Shown: piece after piece, positions 27,462-35,599 of the stretch
Position numbering within the stretch: the stretch's first letter is position 1
Layout of the letters: every line of letters begins with the position of its first letter
Made by a program: the position numbers and the translations under genes
Notes under the pieces: model-generated
What the model saw: the letters and a program-made list of their open reading frames with translations, nothing else
Told to the model about the DNA's origin: nothing
The model's database searches: none
Assembly: GCF_000763295.1 (NCBI RefSeq)
Contig: NZ_JRJE01000020.1
Span: 1 to 64,000 of the forward strand
Reading direction: 5' to 3'
Source of the DNA: Thalassospira australica
GTDB lineage: Bacteria; Pseudomonadota; Alphaproteobacteria; Rhodospirillales; Thalassospiraceae
Length of the DNA: 64,000 nt

Positions 27462-28102
27462 CCCTGCCCTGTCAACGCCCCGGCAAACGCGCGGTTAATC
27501 AGCTTCAGATCATCCGGCGTATTGACGTTGGTAAAGGGTTCCAGTCCGGCAACGCGGTCCTCAAACACCACCCGCGGCGCATCAAGTGCCTGCAACGGGC
27601 CGCGCACGCGGCGATTATCGTTTGCCAGAAAATCCGCGATGACTTTGGTGGCATCGCGGTGCCAGATGCTTGAAAGGTAATGGTCACGGTCGGCGTGGCT
27701 GGCATAGGCCGCCTTCGCCCCGACACCTTCGGCAACAGTCAGCAAGCGGCCCACCATATCAAGCGGCACAACCGGGCAATCGACCGGAAACGTCATCAAC
27801 CATTCTATACCGTTCGGCAAGGCGTTCAGTCCTGCCATCACCCCACCAAGCGGCCCCTGCCCCGGTTCGGGCACGTCTGCCACGACAGGCACATCATAGT
27901 CGCCAAAGGCATCCGCCCCAGCATTGGATGAAATCATCACATGGCTACATTGTGAACGTGCGACATCAATCACATGCGCAATCAGCGTTGTGTCACCAAA
28001 CGCCCGAAACGGCTTGTTCCCGCCCATACGGCGCCCTTCGCCACCGGCAAGCACAAGACCGGCGATTTTCGCTGAGACAGGACGATGATTTTTTGCCGAC
28101 AT
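27458..28102 (-). CDS. mobA: Molybdenum cofactor guanylyltransferase
   Basis: 214 aa, nucleotidyltransferase with the N-terminal GTP loop GLVLAGGEGRRMGGNKPF, the ADVPEPGQGPLGG motif and FPVDCPVVP for magnesium. It joins GMP to molybdopterin-Mo to make the bis-MGD cofactor of DMSO-reductase family enzymes. No molybdoenzyme is in the window. Its stop overlaps the end of the convergent Sel1 gene by 4 bp. Confidence 0.88.
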   Translation of the reverse strand: MSAKNHRPVSAKIAGLVLAGGEGRRMGGNKPFRAFGDTTLIAHVIDVARSQCSHVMISSNAGADAFGDYDVPVVADVPEPGQGPLGGVMAGLNALPNGIEWLMTFPVDCPVVPLDMVGRLLTVAEGVGAKAAYASHADRDHYLSSIWHRDATKVIADFLANDNRRVRGPLQALDAPRVVFEDRVAGLEPFTNVNTPDDLKLINRAFAGALTGQG

Positions 28103-28230
28103 GAGTTTGCACCGTTCCGATTCAGGGTCAGGACACCATAACAGTATTGTCTGAATGGCAATTGTCTATCGGCTATTTTTTACCTATATCTTCCCAAGCA
28201 CAATGGTGGCCTTGATCCAAAAGGCACCCC

Positions 28231-28291
28231 GAATGCCGGACGACCGGCATTCGCCATCAGATCACCGGGGACGGCCCCTTTTTAAAGGAGG
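28231..28291 (+). ncRNA. Guanidine-II (mini-ykkC) riboswitch
   Basis: Two hairpins with ACGR tetraloops, the hallmark of the class: GAATGCCGG-ACGA-CCGGCATTC (28231-28252) and GGGG-ACGG-CCCC (28267-28278). The second ends eight bases before the GGAGG (28287-28291) of a guanidinium exporter. Without ligand, CCTT (28277-28280) can pair with AAGG (28285-28288) and hide part of the ribosome site; guanidine binding that stabilises the second hairpin would free it. This fits the known translational mechanism of mini-ykkC RNAs, in which guanidinium turns expression on. Confidence 0.88.
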
Positions 28292-28297
28292 CCGACA

Positions 28298-28618
28298 ATG
28301 GCCTGGATTGCATTATTTATCGCTGGCGTTCTGGAAGTTTGCTGGGCATCTGGCCTGAAATATTCCGAAGGTTTCACCAAACCCGTCCCGACCGTCTTCA
28401 CCCTTGTCACCATGGCCGGAAGCTTCTGGCTTTTGGCCCTTGCCATGCGCACCATTCCTCTGGGGACGGCCTATGCCATCTGGACCGGGATTGGCGCTGT
28501 TGGCGCGGTGATTTTTGGCATTGTCATGCTTGGCGAAGCAGCAAGCATCGGGCGTTTGGTCGCGATTTGCATGATCCTTGGTGGGATTATCATGCTGAAA
28601 ATATTCAGCCCTGCCTGA
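28298..28618 (+). CDS. gdx: Guanidinium exporter, SMR family
   Basis: 106 aa, four membrane helices, small multidrug resistance fold. The membrane glutamate lies in AGVLEVCWASGLKYS (Glu13), and the W-A-S-G-L-K pattern is that of SugE/Gdx rather than EmrE. Gdx proteins swap guanidinium for protons across the inner membrane. The guanidine-II riboswitch directly upstream makes this assignment firm. ATG 28298 has GGAGG seven bases upstream. Older name: sugE. Confidence 0.93.
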   Translation: MAWIALFIAGVLEVCWASGLKYSEGFTKPVPTVFTLVTMAGSFWLLALAMRTIPLGTAYAIWTGIGAVGAVIFGIVMLGEAASIGRLVAICMILGGIIMLKIFSPA

Positions 28619-28642
28619 CGGCTTAATGCATCGCGTACATAC

Positions 28643-28673
28643 AAACCGGGGCAGCCATTGACTGCCCCGGTTT
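28643..28673. terminator. Bidirectional terminator between gdx and the dihydropyrimidinase gene
   Basis: AAACCGGGGCAG and CTGCCCCGGTTT form a 12-bp stem with a 7-nt loop, followed by TTCG on the plus strand. It lies between two convergent genes. Confidence 0.85.
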
Positions 28674-28697
28674 TTCGTTCTGTCGGTGCGGCGTGGG

Positions 28698-30149
28698 TTA
28701 AACGCCAGCCGGAATGCCTTTGCGCTCGACCTTACGAGGCGACGTAATTTCTTTCCATTTGGAAAGCGCCTTATTCACCGCCGGATAAGGTTCGCGGGCG
28801 ATGAATTCACCGTCACCACATTTGGCAACAACAACACCTTCTTCGGCAGCAATGCGACCACGACTGATGGTGTAACGCGGAAGGCCGGTGACATCGATGC
28901 CTTCGAACACGTTGTAGTCAATCGCAGACTGCTGGTGTTTGGCGGTGATGGTTTTCGATGCCTTCGGATCCCACACCACAAGATCGGCATCCGCCCCGAC
29001 AAGGATTGCCCCTTTACGCGGATAGATGTTGAGGATCTTGGCAATGTTGGTCGAAGTCGCGGCCACGAATTCATTCGGGGTCAGACGACCGGTACCCACA
29101 CCATAAGTCCACAGAAGCGGCATGCGGTCTTCAAGGCCACCGGTCCCGTTCGGGATTTTGGTGAAATCGCCAACGCCCATGCGTTTCTGTTCGGTAGTAA
29201 ACGCACAGTGGTCGGTGGCAACAACCTGAAGGCTGCCAGATGCCAGGCCATTCCACAATCCATCCTGATGTTCCTTGCTGCGGAACGGCGGGGACATCAC
29301 GCGACGTGCAGCGTGATCCCAATCGGTGTTTTTATATTCGCTGTCATCAAGAATAAGATGCTGGATCAGCGGTTCACCAAACACACGTTTGCCATTGGCG
29401 CGCGCACGACGGATGGCTTCATGGGCCGGTTCGCAAGATACATGGACGATATAAAGCGGCACATTGGCCATATCGGCAATCATGATCGCACGGTTACAGG
29501 CCTCGCCTTCGACATCGACGGGGCGGGAATAGGCATGGGCCTCTGGCCCGTTATTGCCTTCGGCCAAAAGTTTCGCCTGAAGCGTTGCAACAACGTCACC
29601 GTTTTCAGCATGAACAAGTGGCATCGCCCCCAGTTCCGAGCAGCGCGAGAAAGATGCGAACATTTCGTCATCATCGACCATCAGCGCGCCCTTATAGGCC
29701 ATGAAGTGCTTGAAGGTATTGATGCCTTTTTCCTGCACGACGGTCTTCATTTCGTCAAAGACCTGCTCGCTCCACCAGGTGATCGCCATGTGGAAGGAAT
29801 AGTCACATACTGCCTTGGATGATTTGTTATCCCACGCCTGCAGTGCTTCAAGCAGCGACTGGTTCGGGGCCGGCAGGCAGAAATCGACCACCATGGTCGT
29901 GCCACCGGCAACAGCTGCCTTGGTGCCACTTTCGAAATCGTCTTCGGAATAGGTGCCCATAAAGGGCATTTCCATATGGGTGTGCGGATCAATCCCGCCG
30001 GGCATCACATAGCAGCCGTCGGCGTCGATCACCTTGTCCCCGGTCAGGTTGTCCCCAATGGCGGCGATTTTGCCGTCTTCGACGAGGATATCGGATTTAT
30101 ATGTCAAATCGGCGGTAACAATGGTTCCGCCACGAATAACCATGGACAT
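28698..30149 (-). CDS. hydA: Dihydropyrimidinase / D-hydantoinase
   Basis: 483 aa, cyclic amidohydrolase. The metal histidines are in GGIDPHTHMEM (His56, His58), and the carbamylated lysine is Lys153 in FMAYKGALM; later metal ligands appear in PLVHAENGD and IVHVSCEPA. It opens dihydrouracil and dihydrothymine to N-carbamoyl-beta-amino acids, the second step of reductive pyrimidine breakdown. ATG 30149 has AAGGAG six bases upstream. It is the last gene of a minus-strand run that also encodes an ABC importer, ureidopropionase and aminotransferase. Confidence 0.92.
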   Translation of the reverse strand: MSMVIRGGTIVTADLTYKSDILVEDGKIAAIGDNLTGDKVIDADGCYVMPGGIDPHTHMEMPFMGTYSEDDFESGTKAAVAGGTTMVVDFCLPAPNQSLLEALQAWDNKSSKAVCDYSFHMAITWWSEQVFDEMKTVVQEKGINTFKHFMAYKGALMVDDDEMFASFSRCSELGAMPLVHAENGDVVATLQAKLLAEGNNGPEAHAYSRPVDVEGEACNRAIMIADMANVPLYIVHVSCEPAHEAIRRARANGKRVFGEPLIQHLILDDSEYKNTDWDHAARRVMSPPFRSKEHQDGLWNGLASGSLQVVATDHCAFTTEQKRMGVGDFTKIPNGTGGLEDRMPLLWTYGVGTGRLTPNEFVAATSTNIAKILNIYPRKGAILVGADADLVVWDPKASKTITAKHQQSAIDYNVFEGIDVTGLPRYTISRGRIAAEEGVVVAKCGDGEFIAREPYPAVNKALSKWKEITSPRKVERKGIPAGV

Positions 30150-30263
30150 GGGTGGCTCCTTGTCTGTCTGAAGGGCGAAAAGTTGCGGGCCATCCCGGCA
30201 TTTCGTCCCGTTTTCTCCCAAACACCCTGAGGGTATTTAATCTCGTCAATTTCAGAAGGTATC

Positions 30264-30290
30264 CCACCCGGCGAGGTCCCCGCCGGGTGG
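30264..30290 (-). other. GC-rich stem-loop between the binding-protein and dihydropyrimidinase genes
   Basis: CCACCCGGCG and CGCCGGGTGG pair around 7 nt, about 24 bp past the stop of the binding-protein gene. No T-run follows on the minus strand, so it may be an mRNA stability element or weak terminator between the importer and hydA. Confidence 0.55.
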
Positions 30291-30313
30291 TCAAAGATCA
30301 CAAGATGATCAAA

Positions 30314-31294
30314 TTACATCGCGTCGGTCACAGCATGCGTCCAGGCACCTTCCGGTTCCTTGGTGATCACCGGATCGGAGCCGCCCGAAAGCAGGCTGTC
30401 GACGGTGCGCTGATAAGCGGCTTCGTCAAGAACAGCACTGTCGCCAAGCAGTTTGGCAATTTCGGTCATCATGCGGACCTGATGTTTTTCGGTCTGCGCA
30501 CCGGTCATGTCGTTATCCAAAACGATCATGGCGGCGTCTTCCGGGTTTTCTTTTGCCCACATCCAGCCCTTCATGCTGGCATCGACAAAACGTGCCATCT
30601 TGTCAACGAACGCCGGGTCCGAAAGATTGTCTTCAAGCACATACAGACCATCTTCAAGGGTTGCGACACCCTGATCTTCGTATTTGAAAACATTAAGTTC
30701 TTCTGCCGGGATGCCAGCATCAAGAACCTGCCAATACTCGTTGTAGGTCATGGTCGACACACAGTCGGCCTGCTTCTGGATCAGCGGATCAACGTTAAAG
30801 CCCTGCTTGAGAACCGTCACGCCACCATCACCCCCGTCAGTCGGAATGCCAAGCTTCGACATCCAGCTCAAGAACGGATATTCGTTACCAAAGAACCAGA
30901 CGCCAAGCGTGCTGCCGGGGAAATCATCCGGGCCTTCAATCCCGGTTTCCTTGCGGCACGTCAGCATCATGCCCGATTTGGCGAACGGCTGGGCGATATT
31001 GACCAGCGGCACACCTTTTTCGCGCGATGCCAATGCAGACGGCATCCAGTCAATGATCACATCCGCACCACCACCGGCAATCACCTGCGGCGGCGCAACA
31101 TCCGGCCCGCCCGGATTGATGGTGACGTCAAGATCGGCTTCTTCGTAGAAACCTTTGTCCAGTGCCACATAGTACCCCGCGAACTGAGCCTGTGTGACCC
31201 ATTTAAGCTGCAGGGTCACTTCGTCTGCTGCCATCGCAGAAAACGAAGCCAGCCCGAAACTCAACCCCATTGCAGTCGAAATCAATTTATTCAT
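30314..31294 (-). CDS. ABC importer, NMT1/THI5-like periplasmic binding protein
   Basis: 326 aa. Signal peptide: hydrophobic core TAMGLSFGLASFSAMA, cleavage near residue 22. The mature N-terminus (VTLQLKWVTQAQFAGYYVA) is typical of NMT1-like proteins that bind pyrimidine precursors, riboflavin-like or ureido compounds. Placed inside a pyrimidine degradation cluster it probably binds a pyrimidine base or N-carbamoyl product (inference). ATG 31294 follows GAGGAG; a 50-residue longer frame is rejected. Unusually the binding-protein gene follows the permease genes. Confidence 0.85.
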   Translation of the reverse strand: MNKLISTAMGLSFGLASFSAMAADEVTLQLKWVTQAQFAGYYVALDKGFYEEADLDVTINPGGPDVAPPQVIAGGGADVIIDWMPSALASREKGVPLVNIAQPFAKSGMMLTCRKETGIEGPDDFPGSTLGVWFFGNEYPFLSWMSKLGIPTDGGDGGVTVLKQGFNVDPLIQKQADCVSTMTYNEYWQVLDAGIPAEELNVFKYEDQGVATLEDGLYVLEDNLSDPAFVDKMARFVDASMKGWMWAKENPEDAAMIVLDNDMTGAQTEKHQVRMMTEIAKLLGDSAVLDEAAYQRTVDSLLSGGSDPVITKEPEGAWTHAVTDAM

Positions 31295-31355
31295 TCGTCG
31301 ATGTCTCCTCAGGTTGTAGTCAAGTCCTCCCGGTGGGTCGTCTTGTTTTGTGCCT

Positions 31356-32513
31356 TTAATGGCGACGTACCCGAAATGACGGATGCCATGACGTCGCTTT
31401 TCTCTCGATATAAGCCACAGCCCCGTAAAAGGCGGTCCCTGCAAGGGCCGCCAATGCGATTTCCGCCCAAACCATATCGATGTTCATCCGGCCGACCTCG
31501 GTCGAGATGCGGAAGCCCATACCAACAATCGGGGTGCCGAAAAATTCGGCGACGATTGCGCCAATCAGCGCAAGCGTGGAATTGATTTTAAGTGCGTTGA
31601 AAACAAACGGCATCGCCGCCGGCAAGCGCAGTCGGAAAAGCGTCGACCAATAGCCCGACGCATAGGTCGCCATCAGATCCTTTTCCAGCTTCCCGGCCGC
31701 ATTCAACCCGGTAACCGTATTTACCAGCATCGGGAAGAAGGTCATGATCACGATCACGGCGGCCTTGGATTGCCAGTCAAAGCCAAACCACATCACCATG
31801 ATCGGCGCGACACCAATGATCGGCAGGGCCGAAACCATATTCCCCAGCGGCAAAAGTCCGCGTTTGAGAAACGGCACACGATCCACCGCAATCGCGACGA
31901 TAAAGGCCGATCCACATCCCATGACATAGCCGCTCAGAACAGCCTTCACGAAGGTCTGATAGAAGTCGGCTGCCAGGATGTCGGTCGAATTGACAAAGCG
32001 TTCGCCAATCATGCTGGGCGGCGGCAAAAGAACCTGCGGCACGCCAAATCCCGACACCAGAACTTCCCACAGGAACAAAAGCCAAACCCCAAATGCAATG
32101 GGCACCGTGATGTTGGCGACATGTTGTTTGGTGGGTTCAAGGCTGCGGAAATTGGCAATCACATCAATCCCGCGCCAGACAAACGCCCAAAGCGAGATGA
32201 TAAACAACCAGAACCCAAGCCCGGCATATCCGGCAACCCCGTATTCATACAGAACACGGGTCGCCTGCCAGCACCCAAATACCGCAATGGCAAGGATGAC
32301 AACACCGGCCTTGACCGATTTCACGCCAAGCCATGTGAAGGCCGCACCGGCAATCACACATAGCGCCATGGCAATCGCCAGGCCCGGAATATCCCCGACA
32401 AAGGCAACCTGCTTTCCGGTATCGGAATCAACACCGGAAAGTGGAAAGATCAGCGCCAGAAGAGCTGCAATCGCGGCCACCAGACAGAATCTATCAAGTT
32501 TCATCTGGGTCAT
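31356..32513 (-). CDS. ABC importer permease (SsuC/TauC type), long form
   Basis: 385 aa; usual members have about 260. The extra 120 N-terminal residues hold three or four additional hydrophobic helices (CLVAAIAALLALIFPL, IAMALCVIAGAAF, AGVVILAIAVFG, YAGLGFWLFIISLWAF). The C-terminal BPD_transp_1 part has the EAA-loop segment DLMATYASGYWSTLFRLRLP. ATG overlaps the stop of the preceding permease gene by four bases. Confidence 0.85.
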   Translation of the reverse strand: MTQMKLDRFCLVAAIAALLALIFPLSGVDSDTGKQVAFVGDIPGLAIAMALCVIAGAAFTWLGVKSVKAGVVILAIAVFGCWQATRVLYEYGVAGYAGLGFWLFIISLWAFVWRGIDVIANFRSLEPTKQHVANITVPIAFGVWLLFLWEVLVSGFGVPQVLLPPPSMIGERFVNSTDILAADFYQTFVKAVLSGYVMGCGSAFIVAIAVDRVPFLKRGLLPLGNMVSALPIIGVAPIMVMWFGFDWQSKAAVIVIMTFFPMLVNTVTGLNAAGKLEKDLMATYASGYWSTLFRLRLPAAMPFVFNALKINSTLALIGAIVAEFFGTPIVGMGFRISTEVGRMNIDMVWAEIALAALAGTAFYGAVAYIERKATSWHPSFRVRRH

Positions 32514-33439
32514 GCCTTTACCCCCATGCGAACAAGGACACGACGTTCAATCCATCCAACGATCACCACCAGAAGGGCGGCAACAAAGGCCGCTGTCAGA
32601 AGCGCCGACCAGATTTGAATGGTTTGTCCATAGTACGACCCTGCGAGCAAACGCGCACCAAGTCCTGCCTGGGCACCGGTCGGCAGTTCGCCAACGATGG
32701 CCCCGACCAGACTGATCGCAATCGCCACCTTCAGGCTGGCGAACAGATACGGCATGGCCGATGGCAACCGCAATTGCCAGAATGTCTGCCATTTCGAAGC
32801 ATTATAGGTCCGCATCAGGTCAAGCTGGATCACCTGCGGGGATCGAAGCCCCTTAACCATGCTGATCGTGACCGGGAAGAAACACAAATAGGTCGAAATA
32901 ACCGCCTTTGGCACCAATCCCTTGATCCCGATTGCCCCCAGAACAACGATGATCATCGGTGCGATGGCAAGGATGGGAATGGTTTGCGATGAAATCACCC
33001 ACGGCATCAGGCTTTTTTCCAGCGTCATGACATGAACAATGCCGACAGCCAGAAGAACACCCAGCAATGTTCCAATCCCGAACCCAAGCAGGGTCGAGGA
33101 AAGCGTCACCCAGCTGTGATAAACCAGCGACCGCTTGGATGTGATCTTGATGGCAAAGATGGTTTTATACATCTCGACCGCCACCTGATGGGGGGCGGGC
33201 AGGATCGGGCGATCCTGTGCCAGGGTATCTTCGATCAACTGGCCCGTGGTCCAGGCCTGATCGGCCCGTTCGTAACGGTCAATCTGGGTGGGCGCATTCA
33301 TGAAGACCGCACCGACATACCACAGAACAAAAAGAGCAAGCAAAACAACGCAGACCGGCCCGGTTTGACCCGACATCATGCGTGTCCAAAGCGATGGTCC
33401 GGCAACAGCGCCGGTCATGGTGGCAGAATTACTCGTCAT
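32510..33439 (-). CDS. ABC importer permease (SsuC/TauC type)
   Basis: 309 aa, six-helix BPD_transp_1 fold with the EAA loop LMRTYNASKWQTFWQLRLP. A hydrophilic loop of about 70 residues follows the first helix (residues about 50-120). I take ATG 33439, preceded by GGGG, which overlaps the ATPase gene by 11 bp; ATG 33418 has no ribosome site. It pairs with the long permease downstream, making a heterodimeric pore. Confidence 0.83.
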   Translation of the reverse strand: MTSNSATMTGAVAGPSLWTRMMSGQTGPVCVVLLALFVLWYVGAVFMNAPTQIDRYERADQAWTTGQLIEDTLAQDRPILPAPHQVAVEMYKTIFAIKITSKRSLVYHSWVTLSSTLLGFGIGTLLGVLLAVGIVHVMTLEKSLMPWVISSQTIPILAIAPMIIVVLGAIGIKGLVPKAVISTYLCFFPVTISMVKGLRSPQVIQLDLMRTYNASKWQTFWQLRLPSAMPYLFASLKVAIAISLVGAIVGELPTGAQAGLGARLLAGSYYGQTIQIWSALLTAAFVAALLVVIVGWIERRVLVRMGVKA

Positions 33440-34256
33440 TGCTGTGCCCCGCGCGCAGCCCTTCACGAACCCGGTGGGCAATCTCGAGGAATTCCGGCGT
33501 TTCGCGGATATCGAGTGTCCGGTCTTTCGGGAAGTTGGTTTCGATCACATCAATGATACGTCCGGGACGCGGTGACATGACGACAATCTTGCTTGAAAGA
33601 TACACCGCCTCGGGGATCGAATGGGTGACAAACGCGACCGTTTTGTTGGTCCGCGCCCACAGCTTCAACAGCTGTTCGTTCAGATGGTCACGGACGATCT
33701 CGTCAAGGGCACCGAACGGCTCATCCATCAACAGCAAATCGGCATCAAACGACAATGCACGCGCAATCGATGCACGTTGCTGCATGCCCCCTGAAAGCTG
33801 CCATGGGAATTTCTTTTCAAACCCGTTCAGCTCAACCAGCTTGAGCGCTTCCTGCGCACGTTTGACCCGTTCTTCCTTGGAAAGTTCCATGATTTCCAGC
33901 GGCAGGGTCACATTGCGTTCGATGGAACGCCACGGCAGCAAGGCGGGTGCCTGAAACACATAGCCATATGCACGCTGTTCGCGGGCGGCCTCGGGTGACA
34001 CACCATTGATGGAAATATGACCATCCGTGGCACGTTCCAGATCGGCAATCACACGCAAAAGCGTGGTTTTGCCACAGCCAGACGGGCCGATAAAGGAAAC
34101 GAAATCGCCCTCCTCGATGGTCAGATCGACCTCGGAAAGCGCGTAAACAGGACCATCTGCCGTTTGAAACGTCAGCGACAGGTTTTTGATATCAACAACG
34201 GCGTTCTTTGATGCGGGCATCTCGGCAACATTATTGACGACTTCTTTTAGCGTCAT
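33429..34256 (-). CDS. ABC importer ATP-binding protein (SsuB/TauB type)
   Basis: 275 aa. Walker A GPSGCGKTTLLR, Q-loop FQAPALLPW, signature LSGGMQQR, Walker B LLLMDEPFGALD, switch THSIPEA: all standard for the nitrate/taurine/pyrimidine importer group. An N-terminal extension of about 25 residues precedes the domain. ATG 34256 follows AGGGGAAAC. First gene of the importer set, after a weak hairpin behind the ureidopropionase gene. Confidence 0.9.
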   Translation of the reverse strand: MTLKEVVNNVAEMPASKNAVVDIKNLSLTFQTADGPVYALSEVDLTIEEGDFVSFIGPSGCGKTTLLRVIADLERATDGHISINGVSPEAAREQRAYGYVFQAPALLPWRSIERNVTLPLEIMELSKEERVKRAQEALKLVELNGFEKKFPWQLSGGMQQRASIARALSFDADLLLMDEPFGALDEIVRDHLNEQLLKLWARTNKTVAFVTHSIPEAVYLSSKIVVMSPRPGRIIDVIETNFPKDRTLDIRETPEFLEIAHRVREGLRAGHSNDE

Positions 34257-34446
34257 GGGGTTTCCCCTGATCGTATGTCTCTCTTCCGCACCAGAAACGG
34301 TATTCTTCTGGCACGACCTATTGGAAGCCTCCTTCAGGGACGTTGCCCTGAACCTTGCCAACATTCAAACAGATGCACTTTGGGCATCTGCCCGGTCATT
34401 GCCGGGATGGCGGATGTTTTCGCGCCGATGTTGGTCAAGGCAAAAC

Positions 34447-34472
34447 GGCGAGCAGCATTTTGACCGCTCGCC
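34447..34472 (-). terminator. Weak terminator after the ureidopropionase gene
   Basis: GGCGAGC and GCTCGCC pair around a 12-nt loop; on the minus strand GTTTTG follows. It lies 12 bp beyond the stop codon, so transcription may continue in part into the importer genes. Confidence 0.5.
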
Positions 34473-34483
34473 GGTATCAAAAA

Positions 34484-35350
34484 TCAGTTCCCGTCCGTCA
34501 AACGGGTATAGGTTGACGGGCGACGATCGCGGAAGAACTGCCAGTTATTGCGAATTTCGCGGACCATCGACATATCCATGTCATGGACCAGCAATTCATC
34601 CTGATCGCGTGATGCCTGTGCTTCGATCTCGCCACGCGGATTGACGAAATAGCTCTGACCGTAAAATTCACCAATATCCCACGGGGCTTCTGTACCCACG
34701 CGGTTGATCGCACCGATAAAGCAGCCATTGGCCACCGCCGATGCAGGCTGTTCGAGTTTCCAGATATATTCCGAAACCCCGGCAACGGTTGCCGACGGAT
34801 TGACGATATATTCCGCCCCGTTAAGTGCCAGCGCACGCCAGCCTTCCGGGAAGTGGCGATCATAGCAGATATAAACGCCAAGCTTGCAATATTGGGTATC
34901 AAAGACCGGCCAATCCGATGCGCCCGGCTTGAAGAAGAATTTCTCCCAGAAACCGGCGACATGCGGGATATGGGTTTTGCGGTATTTCCCAAGGTAGGTC
35001 CCGTCAGCGTCGATCACGGCAGCAGTGTTGTAATACACACCGGTGATGTCTTCCTCATAGATCGGAACAACGATCACCATTTTGTATTTGGCTGCCAGTT
35101 CACACATCAGCTGCGTGGTGGGGCCATCGGGGATTTTTTCCGCGGCTGCATACCATTTCTTGTCCTGACTGGGACAAAAATACGGCTGGGTGAATACTTC
35201 CTGAAAGCACAGGACCTGGACACCTTTTTTGGCTGCCTCTTCAATATAGGGCAGGTGCGCCTCGATCATGGCCTGGCGGATTTCTTCGGGGGTCTGATCG
35301 GTTGAACCTTTCAGGCTCATTTGAATCAGGCCGCCTCTCAGCATCGACAT
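34484..35350 (-). CDS. Beta-ureidopropionase (nitrilase superfamily)
   Basis: 288 aa, carbon-nitrogen hydrolase with the Glu-Lys-Cys triad: Glu51 (CFQEVF), Lys125 (YRKTHIPH) and Cys162 (YICYDRHFPEG). The family hydrolyses N-carbamoyl-beta-alanine or N-carbamoyl-D-amino acids to the amino acid, CO2 and ammonia. Between aminotransferase and dihydropyrimidinase genes it should perform step three of the reductive pathway. ATG 35350 has AAGGAGG eight bases upstream. A second, unrelated candidate for the same step is at 39129-40406. Confidence 0.88.
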   Translation of the reverse strand: MSMLRGGLIQMSLKGSTDQTPEEIRQAMIEAHLPYIEEAAKKGVQVLCFQEVFTQPYFCPSQDKKWYAAAEKIPDGPTTQLMCELAAKYKMVIVVPIYEEDITGVYYNTAAVIDADGTYLGKYRKTHIPHVAGFWEKFFFKPGASDWPVFDTQYCKLGVYICYDRHFPEGWRALALNGAEYIVNPSATVAGVSEYIWKLEQPASAVANGCFIGAINRVGTEAPWDIGEFYGQSYFVNPRGEIEAQASRDQDELLVHDMDMSMVREIRNNWQFFRDRRPSTYTRLTDGN

Positions 35351-35556
35351 CCGAGATACCTCCTTGATCTGATATTTTTATGTCCGTTTGCCGGCTTATG
35401 CCGATCTTTGGACTTATGTCCTTTCGCGCCCCAAGAACCCTGTTTGTTTTTTTAAGGGTCCATTCCCAGACGGGACGCGATTGGAAAAATCGCGAAACAG
35501 ATGTTTCCTCCGCAGCGTTACAGAACCGTTTTCTTTTTTGGTTCCGTAAGCCAGTA

Positions 35557-35585
35557 CCCCCTGCCCGTTTGAAACAGGCAGGGGG
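35557..35585 (-). terminator. Hairpin after the aminotransferase gene
   Basis: CCCCCTGCC and GGCAGGGGG form a GC-rich stem with an 11-nt loop that itself contains GTTT/AAAC. It begins 15 bp past the aminotransferase stop; no T-run follows on the minus strand. Confidence 0.6.
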
Positions 35586-35599
35586 CAATTTCTTCGATC

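Noticed and set aside
28155-28358. Short plus-strand frame over the gdx leader
   Set aside because: It runs through the guanidine-II riboswitch and into gdx in another frame; the RNA structure explains the conservation.
30152-31585. Plus-strand open frame of about 477 codons
   Set aside because: Antisense to the NMT1-like binding-protein gene with its signal peptide; the translation is rich in Arg and His without any domain.
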